The translations under genes were made by a program, and so were the position numbers. From assembly GCA_965153355.1 (NCBI GenBank), contig OZ231127.1:95418001-95482000 (forward strand): a DNA stretch of 64,000 nt, given 5' to 3'. Positions 21,111 to 32,257 of this stretch are shown here, piece after piece. A model generated the notes under the pieces. The model worked only from the letters and a program-made list of their open reading frames with translations. It was not told the origin of the DNA and did not search any database. Every line of letters begins with the position of its first letter. Within the stretch, counting starts at the first letter, position 1. This stretch comes from Flaccisagitta enflata. Its lineage: Eukaryota; Chaetognatha; Sagittoidea; Aphragmophora.

Positions 21111-21841
21111 TGTTTTTTTCAAAAACTTCAAATTTCGCAATGTGGAATAGAAAAACTCACAAAATTGATACTTTACATCCACCGATTGTTACAAAATTTG
21201 AAATGCTTAAGGTTAAATGCTTCCTTTGACTACCATTGAAATTTCATGACTTTTCTCCAATGGGAAGTACCCCATATGAATTTTTAAAAATAAAATATCG
21301 TATTTTTTGAAATTCAATTGTCAGCTGACATTTTTTAAAAGGTACTTGACAAAGATATCCAAAATACTAAAAATCATATGGCAAAAAAGTTTTATACTAG
21401 TGTCAAATAGATATGAACAGAGTCTCAAAAAAAAATTGACCATATTATACAAGCTGTGTCGGTAATATTACAGTAAAGATACCTCTTTACTTTACCCTTT
21501 TCTAAGATTTTGCTTGAAAATTTTGCCAATTTAAGATTATTTTACTGTACAAAGCATGCAATTTGAAGACTGATTCTTGGAAATAGTATGAATGAGCTCA
21601 CATAGCACATGTCAAAACAGATTTTTGGTCAAAAATGGATAATTTCATAGAAAAAAATAGTGCAAAAAAGTGATGGAACAGGAGTGTCAAGATATGGTTC
21701 ATGATGTCATATGGTTGTACTGATAGGAACTCTTTTCTCGTGGTGGTGGGATCTGGTAAATGCCCTGAGATGATTAGAAGAGGCAGGGAGCAAAGGGTGA
21801 TGAGGTGGTAAGGATGGAAAATAAAAGAAGGCAAGAAGAGT

Positions 21842-22372
21842 AACCCCCCGCCCTTATTTTGACCTCACCCTTGATTGAGTTGTTGCAGAGTGAAAGACGA
21901 CGCGTATTTGTTTCTGATTTTGAGTAACCCCCGCCCTTATTTTGACCTTACCCTTGATTGAGTTGTTGCAGAGTGAAAGACGACGCGTATTTGTCTCTGA
22001 TTTTGAGTAACCCCCACCCTTATTTTGACCTTACCCTTGATTGAGTTGTTGCAGAGTGAAAGACGACGCATATTTGTCTCTGATTTTGAGTAACCCCCAC
22101 CCTTATTTTGACCTTACCCTTGATTGAGTTGTTGCAGAGTGAAAGACGATGCATATTTGTCTCGGATTTTGAGTAACCCCGCCCTTATTTTGACCTTACC
22201 CTTGATTGAGTTGTTGCAGAGTGAAAGACGATGCGTATTTGTCTCGGATTTTGAGTAACCCCCGCCCTTATTTTGACCTTACCCTTGATTGAGTTGTTGC
22301 AGAGTGAAAGACGACGCGTATTTGTCTCTGATTTTGAGTAACCCCCACCCTTATTTTGACCTTACCCTTCAC
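21842..22372 (-). repeat. tandem array of exon 5 3' end plus donor (distal block)
   Basis: Six copies of an 83-bp unit. On the gene strand each is the end of exon 5 (KIRDKYASSFTLQQLNQG) followed by GTAAGGTCAAAATAAGGGC. Copies are nearly identical, keep the GTAAGG donor, and differ by ACG/ATG and CGG/CTG swaps. Confidence 0.95.
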
Positions 22373-23298
22373 AGTGACCCGAAGATGACATTAGAATGAG
22401 AATTCTTTGGGAGGTGGTTGCAGGATAATTAAAGAATGCGATCATAGAGTTCTTTGCGCATCAAGCTCGATATGAGAATGCAGGAGTTTGAAAAATGAAA
22501 AAATTACTTTTTATTTCTTTCTTTTTACGCTTTCCGCAAGAAAAGCTATCATGTGACTCTTGAAACATCAATGAGAGGCTGTATCTGTCTATCGATTTGA
22601 CTGTCTGTCTATTGGTCATTTATTTATCTACTCACTTATTCATTCATTCATTCAATCATTCATTCATTCATTCACTCATTCATTCCTCCATTCATTCATT
22701 CATTCATTCATTCATTATGCTCATTCATAGACACCGTTCATTCATAAAAACTTTTCATTCATAAAAAAAAAAAGTTTAGGTGCGACAAAGCACCTCTTTA
22801 AGTGGCTGTGTCCGTCGGTCGGTCGGTTGGTCTGTTGGTCGGGTAACGCATTCATTCGACGATCCACATGTTGCACCTTATTGGCCTACTTGGCCTTGTT
22901 ATGAAAGACATTCATTCCTTAGAAGAATTGCATTCATAAGTACTCAATACGCGAGGCATGTTAACTCTGCCTTGTTTGTAATTGCCACCTTTGTAATCTT
23001 AAAAAAAACTTACTAAGATGTTTACTCTCGCTATCTTGGCAAAGACTCACTCATGCACTCACATGCGCACGGCATATCCACTTCCATTGACTTATTGGCT
23101 TACTGGCATCATGCTACTAAAATGGAGGTACAAGACCAAAGCTGATCGTGACGAATTACCTTTCAGCAAGCTCGCATCTTTGAATGAGGCTCTAGAAGTT
23201 GGTCAAAGAGACCCAAAAACGCGATTTTAATTATCCAGAGAATGGCGCCATAGAAAAAGTGTCGTAGAATTACTAATGTCGTATTTTCAAGGAAAAAA
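22373..23298. other. insertion splitting the exon-donor array
   Basis: Contains a (CATT)n tract at about 22630-22720 and a family D hairpin element, otherwise unassigned. The array resumes on its right with the same unit, so this block was inserted into, or captured between, repeat copies. Confidence 0.6.
22775..22900 (+). mobile_element. covarying-hairpin element, family D
   Basis: TTTAG, hairpin GGTGC-GACAAA-GCACC, CTCTTTAAGTGGCTGTGTCC, GTCGGTCGG run, GTTGCACCTTATTGGCC, TTGGCCTTGTT. The word GCACC recurs near the 3' end as in the minus copy at 20373. Confidence 0.85.
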
Positions 23299-24218
23299 TC
23301 TACTGTGCCTTGATTGAGTTGTTGCAGAGTGAAAGACGACGCGTATTTGTCTCTGATTTTGAGTAACCCCGCCCTTATTTTGACCTTACCCTTGATTGAG
23401 TTGTTGCAGAGTGAAAGACGACGCATATTTGTCTCTGATTTTGAGTAACCCCCACCCTTATTTTGACCTTACCCTTGATTGAGTTGTTGCAGAGTGAAAG
23501 ACGATGCATATTTGTCTCGGATTTTGAGTAACCCCGCCCTTATTTTGACCTTACCCTTGATTGAGTTGTTGCAGAGTGAAAGACGATGCGTATTTGTCTC
23601 GGATTTTGAGTAACCCCCGCCCTTATTTTGACCTTACCCTTGATTGAGTTGTTGCAGAGTTAAAGACGTTGCGTATTTGTCTCTTATTTTGAGTAACCCC
23701 CGCCCTTATTTTGACCTTACCCTTGATTGAGTTGTTGCAGAGTGAAAGACGACGCGTATTTGTCTCTGATTTTGAGTAACCCCCACCCTTATTTTGACCT
23801 TACCCTTGATTGAGTTGTTGCAGAGTGAAAGACGACGCGTATTTGTCTCTGATTTTGAGTAACCCCCGCCCTTATTTTGACCTTACCCTTGATTGAGTTG
23901 TTGCAGAGTGAAAGACGACGCGTATTTGTCTCTGATTTTGAGTAACCCCCACCCTTATTTTGACCTTACCCTTGATTGAGTTGTTGCAGAGTGAAAGACG
24001 ACGCGTATTTGTCTCTGATTTTGAGTAACCCCCGCCCTTATTTTGACCTTACCCTTGATTGAGTTGTTGCAGAGTGAAAGACGACGCGTATTTGTCTCTG
24101 ATTTTGAGTAACCCCCGCCCTTATTTTGACCTTACCCTTGATTGAGTTGTTGCAGAGTGAAAGACGACGCGTATTTGTCTCTGATTTTGAGTAACTGCCA
24201 CCCTTTTCTTGACCTTAC
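23299..24218 (-). repeat. tandem array of exon 5 3' end plus donor (proximal block)
   Basis: About eleven further 83-bp copies, ending in the genuine exon 5 donor at 24218. The last spacer before the real exon (GGGTGGCAGTTACTC) is slightly divergent. Confidence 0.95.
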
Positions 24219-24362
24219 CCTTGATTGAGTTGTTGCAGAGTGAAAGACGATGCGTATTTGTCTCTAATTTTGAGTTGTCCTCTGACTGGAGGCGTGATGA
24301 TCAGAAATTCAGTCTTGGAAGGTGTCAGCTCCAAATTTGTATCGATGGTAAAGTTTCCGCGT
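24219..24362 (-). CDS. FRAS1/FREM-like protein, exon 5
   Basis: Acceptor AATTATTTTCAG, donor CAAGG/GTAAGG. Reads RGNFTIDTNLELTPSKTEF, then LIITPPVRGQLKIRDKYASS and FTLQQLNQG, the CSPG 'F.I..PP..G.L......FT...LN.G' segment. Enters to complete AG/A and leaves at GG, completed by exon 6. Its last 54 nt are amplified in the adjacent array. Confidence 0.92.
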
Positions 24363-24399
24363 CTGAAAATAATTGGAGAAAAACATGTCAGCTATAACA

Positions 24400-24549
24400 T
24401 CAACAACAACAACAACAACAACAATAACAACAACAACATCAACATCAACAAAACGTCGTCATCAACAATCAAGCACAAAAACATAAACGACCACGGGTAA
24501 GACAAAAATAACAACAATCAATGAACGCAGCAAATAAAACAACAGCATG

Positions 24550-24595
<46 letters not shown>

Positions 24596-24640
24596 CCAAA
24601 AACAACAACAACATCAACAGCAACAACAACAACGACATAA
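24400..24640. repeat. (CAA)n/(CAACAT)n tracts upstream of an acceptor
   Basis: Two CAA-rich blocks (about 24400-24455 and 24548-24636). On the gene strand GTT repeats end about 40 nt before the exon 5 acceptor. Confidence 0.9.
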
Positions 24641-24750
24641 ATAACATATTTATAACAGTAGCGACAGAAAATTTGATACAAAGTTGATCTCCATCTTACA
24701 TGCATATTTGGCCAACAACAATACCAAAAACAAAAACAACAGCAGCAAAC

Positions 24751-24914
24751 CTCAAAGCAACTGTTTCTCCTCTGAGGACGTTGATTCCGGAAGTGTTGAC
24801 GTTGACGAAAGGTTCCGAGGCTTTGAATTCCATCAAGAAGGTCGTCAGATCGCCTCCGTCAGTCACCCATAAAACGGCGCGTCCATATGCATCCCCAGTG
24901 TGCACGAACTTAAC
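24751..24914 (-). CDS. FRAS1/FREM-like protein, exon 4
   Basis: Acceptor TTCACATAG, donor TTGAG/GTTTGC. Reads VKFVHTGDAYGRAVLWVTDG, then FLMEFKASEPFVNVNTSGIN, matching the CSPG 'VxFxHTGDxxGxAxLWVTDG...FxVxASxPxVxVxNxTGL' pattern well. Phase 0 in from exon 3 (DGDK-VKFVH), phase 2 out. Confidence 0.93.
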
Positions 24915-24975
24915 CTATGTGAAGGAGAATAAGGCTTTCATTCATTTCATAAATATCGGAAATTTTAGTCTGCTA

Positions 24976-25223
24976 AGGGCGTGTTTCTAGTGAAGACGAA
25001 AAACGCGTTTGTTCCTGTGAAACGCGTTCACAGTGTGAACACATATTTTAAAATTTCAACTGTCCCACGAGGGAATGAGCAAGCCCGTGAACGTAGCGAG
25101 CGAGCGTAGCGAAGCGGAGCGCTGCGGAGCGAGTGAGCGGAGTGAGCGGTGTGAGCGAAGGAACATAGCGAGCCACCAAGTGGCCCTTTCAAAATGCGAT
25201 CCTCTTTGACTAGAAACACCCCC
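24976..25223. mobile_element. inverted-repeat element with GAGCG-rich centre
   Basis: Ends AGGGCGTGTTTCTAGT / ACTAGAAACACCCCCT. The middle (about 25078-25165) is a degenerate GAGCG/GTAGCGA repeat. Non-coding. Confidence 0.55.
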
Positions 25224-26279
25224 TAAGTGGGAATTTAGTCGCTTGCTAAGCGCGTGCGCCCGTAGGTGGTAGGTAGGTCCGTAGGTCAGAGGGATGTTAA
25301 CGGCTTAACGCTTAATTTTGGGATTTACACGAAATCGGCTGAAATAGTTATACTTTCGGAAATGGATGTAGGGGAGCTCTGAAATTCGCCACGTGCACTT
25401 AGGACAGCAAGCAAGCTTGTGAAACGCTTGCCATTCATGGGGGGTCAAAATTCAACATCTTTTTGACCAAAATTTGGCTTTTTCTAGTTGTTATATATGC
25501 TATTACAAGTGATTCGACGAAAAAATTGATACGAATTTATACCTCGAACAAAAGTTACAGATGTTTTTCTCCAAAAATGAAAAAAAATGAATAAAATCCC
25601 TTTTCCTCCCAATCTTTTCTGAATGACCACTTCAAACTTCGCAGCACATCTCATTCTAATTTGCTGACATCAACTATACAAGAAGTTTAGTCTGCTTGTC
25701 CGTCCATTTTCCCATCTGTCCATGCATTTGTCCATGCATCTGTCCAAACGTCCTTCCCTCAGTCCATCCATCTGTTTGAATTTCCATAAATCACGAGTCT
25801 TATAAAAGTGTGGAAGACATCCGTGCGTGTGCCTGTGGGAGTGTGTGTTTGTGTTTGTGATTGTGTGAGCGAGTGTGTGAGTTTGTGACTCTCGAGATAT
25901 TGTAACCGTGCGTGGATAACTTGTTAGTCTCACATCTGGAATGCCGTGTATCGTTTTCTTTCTTTCTTTCCTTCTTTTTCTTTGTTTCTTTGTTTCTTTC
26001 CTTGTTTTTTTTTCTTATTCCTTGTTCGGCTTTTTCTACCTCCTCGTTTGTTTGTTCGGGACATGCAACTCTACAAGAGGCTTTGTCCGTTCGTCCGTTA
26101 GTTAGTCTGTCTGGCTGTTGGTCCGTCCATGATGATCGAGTTGAAAAGTGCGAAACATAAATATTCGATGCTGCTTTTGATTGTCTGTGAGTGCGTGTGG
26201 GTTGGGTGGGGGTGTGTGGGCCCCCGCCCACCCGTCCCCAATGACATTGTGAGCCCTCGTCACTTGTTATTTTTTCTCT
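25224..26279. other. intron stretch with degraded repeats
   Basis: Degraded hairpin-element pieces near 25233 (TTTAGTCGCTTGCTAAGCGC) and 26057-26160 (CATGCAACTCTACAAGAGGC plus GTCC run), a TGTCCATC run (25700-25770), a GTGT-rich stretch and a TTTC tract (25955-26015). No gene seen. Confidence 0.5.
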
Positions 26280-26431
26280 TTTTTGTTGCGGACACGCAAC
26301 TCTCTAAGAGCCTTTGTCCGTCTGTCCGTCCGTCCGTCGGTTGGTTAGCATGAGTCGAAAAGTGTGAAAACGCGCATTTCCGCCCCTGCCCACCCGTCCG
26401 CAACTGGTATGGCCGTGTATCCAGCCTTGTT
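26280..26431 (+). mobile_element. covarying-hairpin element, family B (well preserved)
   Basis: Hairpin GTTGCGGACACGCAAC at 26285-26300, CTCTCTAAGAGCCTTTGTCC, (GTCC)n, GAGTCGAAAAGTGTGAAAAC, GCCCCTGCCCACCC, word GTCCGCAAC at 26396-26404, TGGTATGGCCGTGTATCCAG, CCTTGTT. The 5' word GTTGCGGAC and the 3' word are exact complements. Confidence 0.9.
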
Positions 26432-27618
26432 TCTTTCCTCCTTTATTTCTTTCAATTCTGGAATTCACATCTCGCATGTTACACACACACACGCTCACAC
26501 ACACACAAACACACACATACACACACAGGCACTCACACACTCACCGGCGCCCACACGAACTGTCAAGCTTTTCACGTTCACATCTTTCGACTGATTTCAA
26601 ATGAAAAAAGTGGGCATGACAAGCGCATCCGTAAATTTTAAATTTGTATGAAAAATGAAAAAATGAAAAAAATGAAGAACATCCGTCTCAAGCAAAATAC
26701 CATATCTAAAGACGGATGTTCTTGAAAATACGAATTTCTTCTAGGTAAAGCCGTAATAAAATTTACGCCAGAAAAAATGCCACTCTCAAAAATCATAATT
26801 TTCTCGGTTTTGGAAAAACAAATCAATGAAAACCCCACTTCCCATAGGTATATTTTGATAAAATTTGACATGCAGACAGCTGGGTACGTCCACTAACTAC
26901 AGTAAAAATTTAAAGGAGCTGTGTTAACGGGAAGATAGATTTTTTGTGAACAAAAGTTGTAAACTGAAAATTACCAATCGATGATTATCAACTGACAGCG
27001 GACAAGGTTATTTTTAATAAGGGCATAACAAATTAATATGAAGGGCCGCAAAGAATGTTATTTGTTTTTCATAAGTAGATAAGTAAATTTGTTCTGTGGA
27101 ATTGATGTCAATCCTAACATTATGGCGGTAACATTCAATAAAAAAAAGGTAAAAAAAAAAATTTCTCAGCTTAGTTTGATATTTTCTTGCATTTCCTCTC
27201 TCTTTTTGCCTTTCTTCCGTGGTCAAACCCTCACTAAGTGGCTGTTTTTCTGAAAAGGGCTCATGTGGGGATAGTAGGGGAGGCAATGGATTTCTCACTT
27301 GGTCAAAAATGGTCATTTTCAAGCTCTATAAGGGTGTCACAGAGCCTGAATAAAATGAGATATTTTTCGGTTCTCCATGTCTTAGTCAGGATCAAGACCG
27401 ACTTAAGTTAAAAATGAAAACTGTAAAAAAAATTGTAAATTTCTTACTTTTTGCATCATTCTTGTATGATGATCTTCCATCTTAGGGCTTTTTTGTAACA
27501 TTTCAAACAAACTCAGTTGAATTTTTCTCTTCTTAAGTTGTTTTTCAAAGAAATTTTCATTTTTCAACCATGAATCAAACCCAATTCAAGACTGATCTGC
27601 TTTTCAAGACACAATATA
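26432..27618. other. intron stretch with hairpin
   Basis: (AC)n-like tract at 26480-26545; a hairpin with arms GAACATCCGTCT / AGACGGATGTTC at 26677 and 26710; otherwise AT-rich unique sequence. No gene recognised. Confidence 0.5.
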
Positions 27619-28626
27619 ACAGGTCTCACATAATTAGGCGGAAAAGTAAAGTGATCAATATGGATAGTAAAAATGCCCTCAGCACGATGAAATTTGACAT
27701 AGAGATAGCTAAGACCTAGTATTTTGATGTAAAAAAGCGATGTCGGTGACTTTCCTTCTTAAAGGGTGAGAGGAGGGGTATTTTGCCAAAAGTGAGATGT
27801 CAGATTATTGCAAATTTCTACGGAAAAAAGTGTTAAAGGGGTAGACGTACACCGCCCGTCATTTTAGGGGAGATGAAACGCTAAAAATCGCCATTTTTTT
27901 GTGGAATGTACCACGCGTATCAAAAAAAAAGACGCACCCCTTTATTTATGAATAAAACAGATAAAAGAAATGATTTTAACTATTTTCAGTTAGTCATTTT
28001 TGAAGATTTTCAAAAAATCTTTCATTCTAGACCAACCCCAGGTCTGTATCTCAAACGGTTTAGGAGCTAGAGCTCTGCAAAGGGAACCACTATTTTGCTG
28101 AAATTCACATTTTATATAAGGATTGCGAAACTGAAATGGGCAACATTTTTACTCAAACTAGTGCCATTTCTAAACAAAAAAAGATAGAAATACCAGATTG
28201 GCGCCAAATGAAACTACTTTCAAAGGGCTTTAAAATGGTTTATGATTTTAATTAGTTTCTCTGAATCTTTATGGCTAAATGAGCTATTTAAAAGTGCGTC
28301 TTTTTTTTTGATACGCGTGGTACTTGGTTGATGCCAGAGAGTCAGTCACGCAAAAAAAAAAAGCCCCATATGTTGGCAACAGATGATGAAAGGCAGGTGA
28401 AGCCGAGCACCATCAATAAGAAGGAATTGTCCATCTCAAATTTGGTTACCTTTCACTAATTTGCATAATTACGTTCATTAGGAGATACCTGTCTATATTT
28501 TTTTGAAATTTCTTGCACTATGTGGATAAACTGGTGATATAGATCGCTTGGATTGATTATATTAACATTTGTGACACTTTTCACAACAAGTTTTCATCTC
28601 TTTCCGCCTAATTTTGTGAGACCTGT
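27619..28626. mobile_element. TA-flanked element, 1.0 kb, hosting a nested MITE
   Basis: Ends ACAGGTCTCACATAATTAGG / CCTAATTTTGTGAGACCTGT between TA dinucleotides (27617-27618, 28627-28628). No transposase seen. Contains the MITE at 27911-28320. Confidence 0.8.
27911..28320. mobile_element. TA-flanked MITE with near-perfect 28-bp ends
   Basis: Ends CCACGCGTATCAAAAAAAAA and its complement with TA on both sides (27909-27910, 28321-28322). Holds the same internal core (CATTCTAGACCAACCC, GCCATTTCTAAAC) as MITEs with unrelated ends elsewhere in the window. Confidence 0.88.
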
Positions 28627-28629
28627 TAG

Positions 28630-29165
28630 TTTGATGGAAAATAACTGGACCCGTTTTTGGTTGTTGGACCCATTTTTTTTATCTTATTTTCATTGATTGG
28701 ACCCATTTTTATTAGTCAGAGGACCCGTTTATTAGAGACTTAGAAAAAAAAAATGGGTCCACTGACTGACAAAAACAGGTCCGTTCACCAAAAACAGGTC
28801 CGCAATCAATAGGTTATAATAGGAATATGCGGTAAAGCCATTTTTTAGGAAGCAATTTTCCTCATCACTGCACTGGTCTCACTATGCAGTGCTGAGTTAT
28901 TCTCATGCATGATATTGAACAGAGCTCCTCTTTTTTCCACCAAGAGGACCCGTTCTGACTATAATAAAAAGGTGAATGGACCTGTTTTTTTTAGTCAGAG
29001 GACCCATTTTTCATGGACCCGTTTTTTGCACTTATGGGACCCGTTTTTCACGCTCATAGGACCCATCAAGTGAACCCATTTTTGACAGTCAGGGGACCCG
29101 TTTTTACGGGTCCCTAATGTAAAAACAGGTCCTACAACAAAAAAATGGGACCCGTTTTTATCTAT
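28630..29165. repeat. degenerate GGACCCGTTTTT repeat in both orientations
   Basis: About 20 copies of GGACCCGTTTTT or GGACCCATTTTT, some inverted (AAAAACAGGTCC), separated by 5-30 bp. The arrangement is palindromic overall. Non-coding. Confidence 0.8.
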
Positions 29166-29389
29166 TGAGAAAACAAGTTTAAACTAGGTTGTGCAAGACC
29201 GACTTTTAGCACGTCCATGAACGTGGTGGACGTGGCGTCCCCTACATCCATGCTTTCGGACCATGACAGCTCCCGCTAAGCCACATTACAGCCCCCGCCC
29301 ACCCTCATTCAGCCCATGTCTACCCGCAGCACTGCCCCATGCTCACCCGCAAGTGACACCTTAATAGCCTTTTTCCTGATACAAAGCTT

Positions 29390-31073
29390 GTCTCTATCGT
29401 CGAGATCTTTTTGGGTGAACTGGAAGATGTCTTTTTGTGGATTAATTTTAGTGCCCCTACTGACCATACCTTGTCTCCATTGTTGATATCTTTTTGGGTG
29501 AACTGGACGATGTCTTGTTGTGGATTGATTTAGGTGCCCCTACCGTCCATACCTTGTCTCCATCATTGAGATTTTTTTGGGTGAACTGGACGATGTCTTG
29601 TTGTGGATTGATTTTAGTGCCCCTACTGTCCATACCTTGTCTCTATCGTTGATATCTTTTTGGGTGAACTGGATGATGTATTTTTGTGGATTGATATACG
29701 TGTCCCTAATGTCCATACCTTGTCTCTATCGTTGAGATCTTTTTGGGTGAACTGGAAGATGTCTTTTTGTGGATTAATTTAAGTGTCCCTACTGTCCATA
29801 CCTTGTCTCCATCGTTGAGATCCGTTTGGGTGAACTGAAAGATGTCTTTTTGTGGATTAATATAATTCTTAAATACCCCTACTGTCCATACCTTGTCTCC
29901 ATCGTTGAGATCCTTTGGGTGAACTGAAAGATGTCTTGTTGTGGATTAACATAATTTTTAAGTACCCCTACCTACCATACCTTGTCTCCATTGTTGAGAT
30001 CTTTTTAGGTGAACTGGAAGGTGTCTTGTCGTGGATTAATATAATTTTTAAGTACCCCTACCTACCATACCTTGTCTCCATTGTTGAGATCTTTTTGGGT
30101 GAACTGGAAGATGTCTTGTTGTGGATTAATATAATTTTTAAGTGCCCCTACCTACCCTACCTTGTCTCCATCGTTGAGATCTTTTTAGGTAAACTTGAAG
30201 ATGCCTTGTTGTGGATTGATTTAAGTACCCCTACTATCCATACCTTGTCTCCATCATTGAGATCCTTTTGGGTGAACTGAAAGATGTCTTGTTGTGGATT
30301 GATTAAAGTACCCCTACTATCCATACCTTGTCTCCATCATTGAGATCCTGTTGGGTGAACTGAAAGATGTCTTTTTGTGGATTGATTTAAGTACCCCCAC
30401 TGTCCATACCTTGTCTCCATTGTTGATATCTTTTTGGGTGAACTGGAAGATGTCTTTTTGTGGATTGATACATGTGTCTCTACTATCCATACCTTGTCTC
30501 CATCATTGAGATCCTTTTGGGTAAACTGGAAGATGTCTTTTTGTGGATTGAAATATGAGTCCCCACTGTCCATACCTTGTCTCCATCATTGAGATCCTGT
30601 TGGGTGAACTGAAAGATGTCTTGTTGTGGATTGATTTAAGTGTCCCTACTGTCCATACCTTGTCTCCATCATTGAGATCCTTTTGGGTGAACTGAAAGAT
30701 GTCTTGTTGTGGATTAATTTATGTGTCCCTACTGACCATACCTTGTCTCCATCATTGAGATCCTGTTGGGTGAACTGAAAGATGTCTTTTTGTGGATTGA
30801 TTTATGTGTCCCTACTAACCATACCTTGTCTCCATCATTGAGATCCTGTTGGGTGAACTGAAAGATGTCTTTTTGTGGATTGATTTATGTGTCCCTACTG
30901 ACCATACCTTGTCTCCATCATTGAGATCCTGTTGGGTGAACTGAAAGATGTCTTTTTGTGGATTGATTTATGTGTCCCTACTGACCATACCTTGTCTCCA
31001 TCATTGAGATCCTGTTGGGTGAACTGAAAGATGTCTTTTTGTGGATTGATACATGTGTCCCTACTGACCATAC
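29390..31073 (-). repeat. tandem array of exon 3 3' end plus donor
   Basis: About 21 copies of an 83-bp unit (a few 90-91 bp). On the gene strand each reads as the end of exon 3 (NPQ-DIF-FTQQDLNDGDK variants) followed by GTATGG and about 20 nt of intron. The donor GACAAGGTATGG is kept in nearly every copy. 1.7 kb long, ending at the real exon 3 donor. Confidence 0.95.
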
Positions 31074-31231
31074 CTTGTCTCCATCATTGATATCCTGTTG
31101 GGTGAAATGAAAGATGTCTTGTTGTGGATTTGAGGCGTTGACGATTTTGCCGTTTTTGATTCCTCTTCTCGTGTAAACAAGTCCCAAAATGTCCGCGTCA
31201 GAATCGCGATCAGTGAAACGCAAATCAGCCG
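31074..31231 (-). CDS. FRAS1/FREM-like protein, exon 3
   Basis: Acceptor CCTCCTATAAAG, donor GACAAG/GTATGG. Reads ADLRFTDRDSDADILGLVYT, then RRGIKNGKIVNASNP and FHFTQQDINDGDK: CSPG 'L.FTD.DS....L.Y.......NG.I......F.FTQ.DIN.G'. Joins exon 2 through G/CG (alanine) and exon 4 in phase 0. Source of the adjacent array. Confidence 0.93.
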
Positions 31232-31639
31232 CTTTATAGGAGGAAAGAAAAAGGTAATTGACGTCTGATTGTAAAATCAGCAGTCCATCGATGCTGCTCA
31301 ATAAGATAAGATTGAAAAAATCATGCGCCATTTTTGATAGTTGTTCCGTCGGTCCATCTGTCACGCTCATGAATTTTCTTTTTTTTTTTTTCGGGCGTTG
31401 CGCAACGCTTTTTTGTTTTTCTTTTTCCGTAGTTTCTTTTCTTTTTTTTTAAACATCAATGACCTTGACTCATACCGTGCTCTTGCCCGGCGACAGTGCG
31501 ACTCCCCCTACTCATCTTCGTGCGACACACTGGTCTCAATGTTGAACTTGCTCGGTATGATTCATTAAGGGCCATTCTTGAAGGGCACACGAATGTACTC
31601 GCCTACTCGGGAGCTGCCCGTAACAGACTGACCAGCACG

Positions 31640-32075
31640 CTACTAAAGATCACTAACAGATCGCGCCACTAACAGATCACTAACAGATCGCACCACTAAC
31701 AGATCACTAACAGATCGCGCCACTAACAGATCACTAATAGATCGCGCCACTAACAGATCACTAACACTAACAGATCGCGCCACTAACAGATCACTAACAG
31801 ATCGCGCCACTGATAGATCACTAACAGATCGCGCCACTAACAGATCACTAACAGGTGGCGCCACTAACAGATCACTAACAGATCGCGCCACTAACAGATC
31901 ACTAGCAGATCGCGTCACTAACAGATAACGAACAGATCACGCCACTAACAGATCACTAACAGATCGCGCCACTAACAGATCACTAACAGATTGCGCCACT
32001 AACAGATCACTAACAGATCGCGCCACTAACAGATCACTAACAGATTGCGCCACTAACAGATCACTAACAGATCAC
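31640..32075. repeat. 27-bp minisatellite at the start of an intron
   Basis: About 16 copies of CACTAACAGATCGCGC plus CACTAACAGAT. On the gene strand it begins about 17 nt after the exon 2 donor (CGG/GTATGACAG). Unlike the other arrays it does not include exon sequence. Confidence 0.92.
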
Positions 32076-32091
32076 CAACATACTGTCATAC

Positions 32092-32257
32092 CCGATATGG
32101 TTCTTCCTCTGTTGAGGGCGACTCTGAAAGGTTTGTTGGCGACGACTTCGGGCTTGAAGTCGTTCTTCGGAGTGATGCTGAAGTTGAAGACATCTTCCAC
32201 CAAATCAGATTCTAGCTTGTTGGGATCCTCTTCTCCAGTGACCGTTAGAGGAACACC
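32092..32257 (-). CDS. FRAS1/FREM-like protein, exon 2
   Basis: Acceptor CCAATATTAG, donor TCGG/GTATGA. Reads GVPLTVTGEEDPNKLESDLV, then EDVFNFSITPKNDFKPEVV and ANKPFRVALNRGRTIS, with the 'FNFSITPxNDxxPxVVxN' core of a CSPG repeat. Phase 0 in, phase 1 out, continuous with exons 1 and 3. Confidence 0.93.

Noticed and set aside
21842-24240. CRISPR-like array
   Set aside because: Units are contiguous 83-bp tandem repeats with no variable spacers, and they derive from an exon end in a eukaryotic gene.
31643-31918. Minus-strand ORF of repeated SDLLVARSV
   Set aside because: Translation of the 27-bp minisatellite, whose length is a multiple of three.
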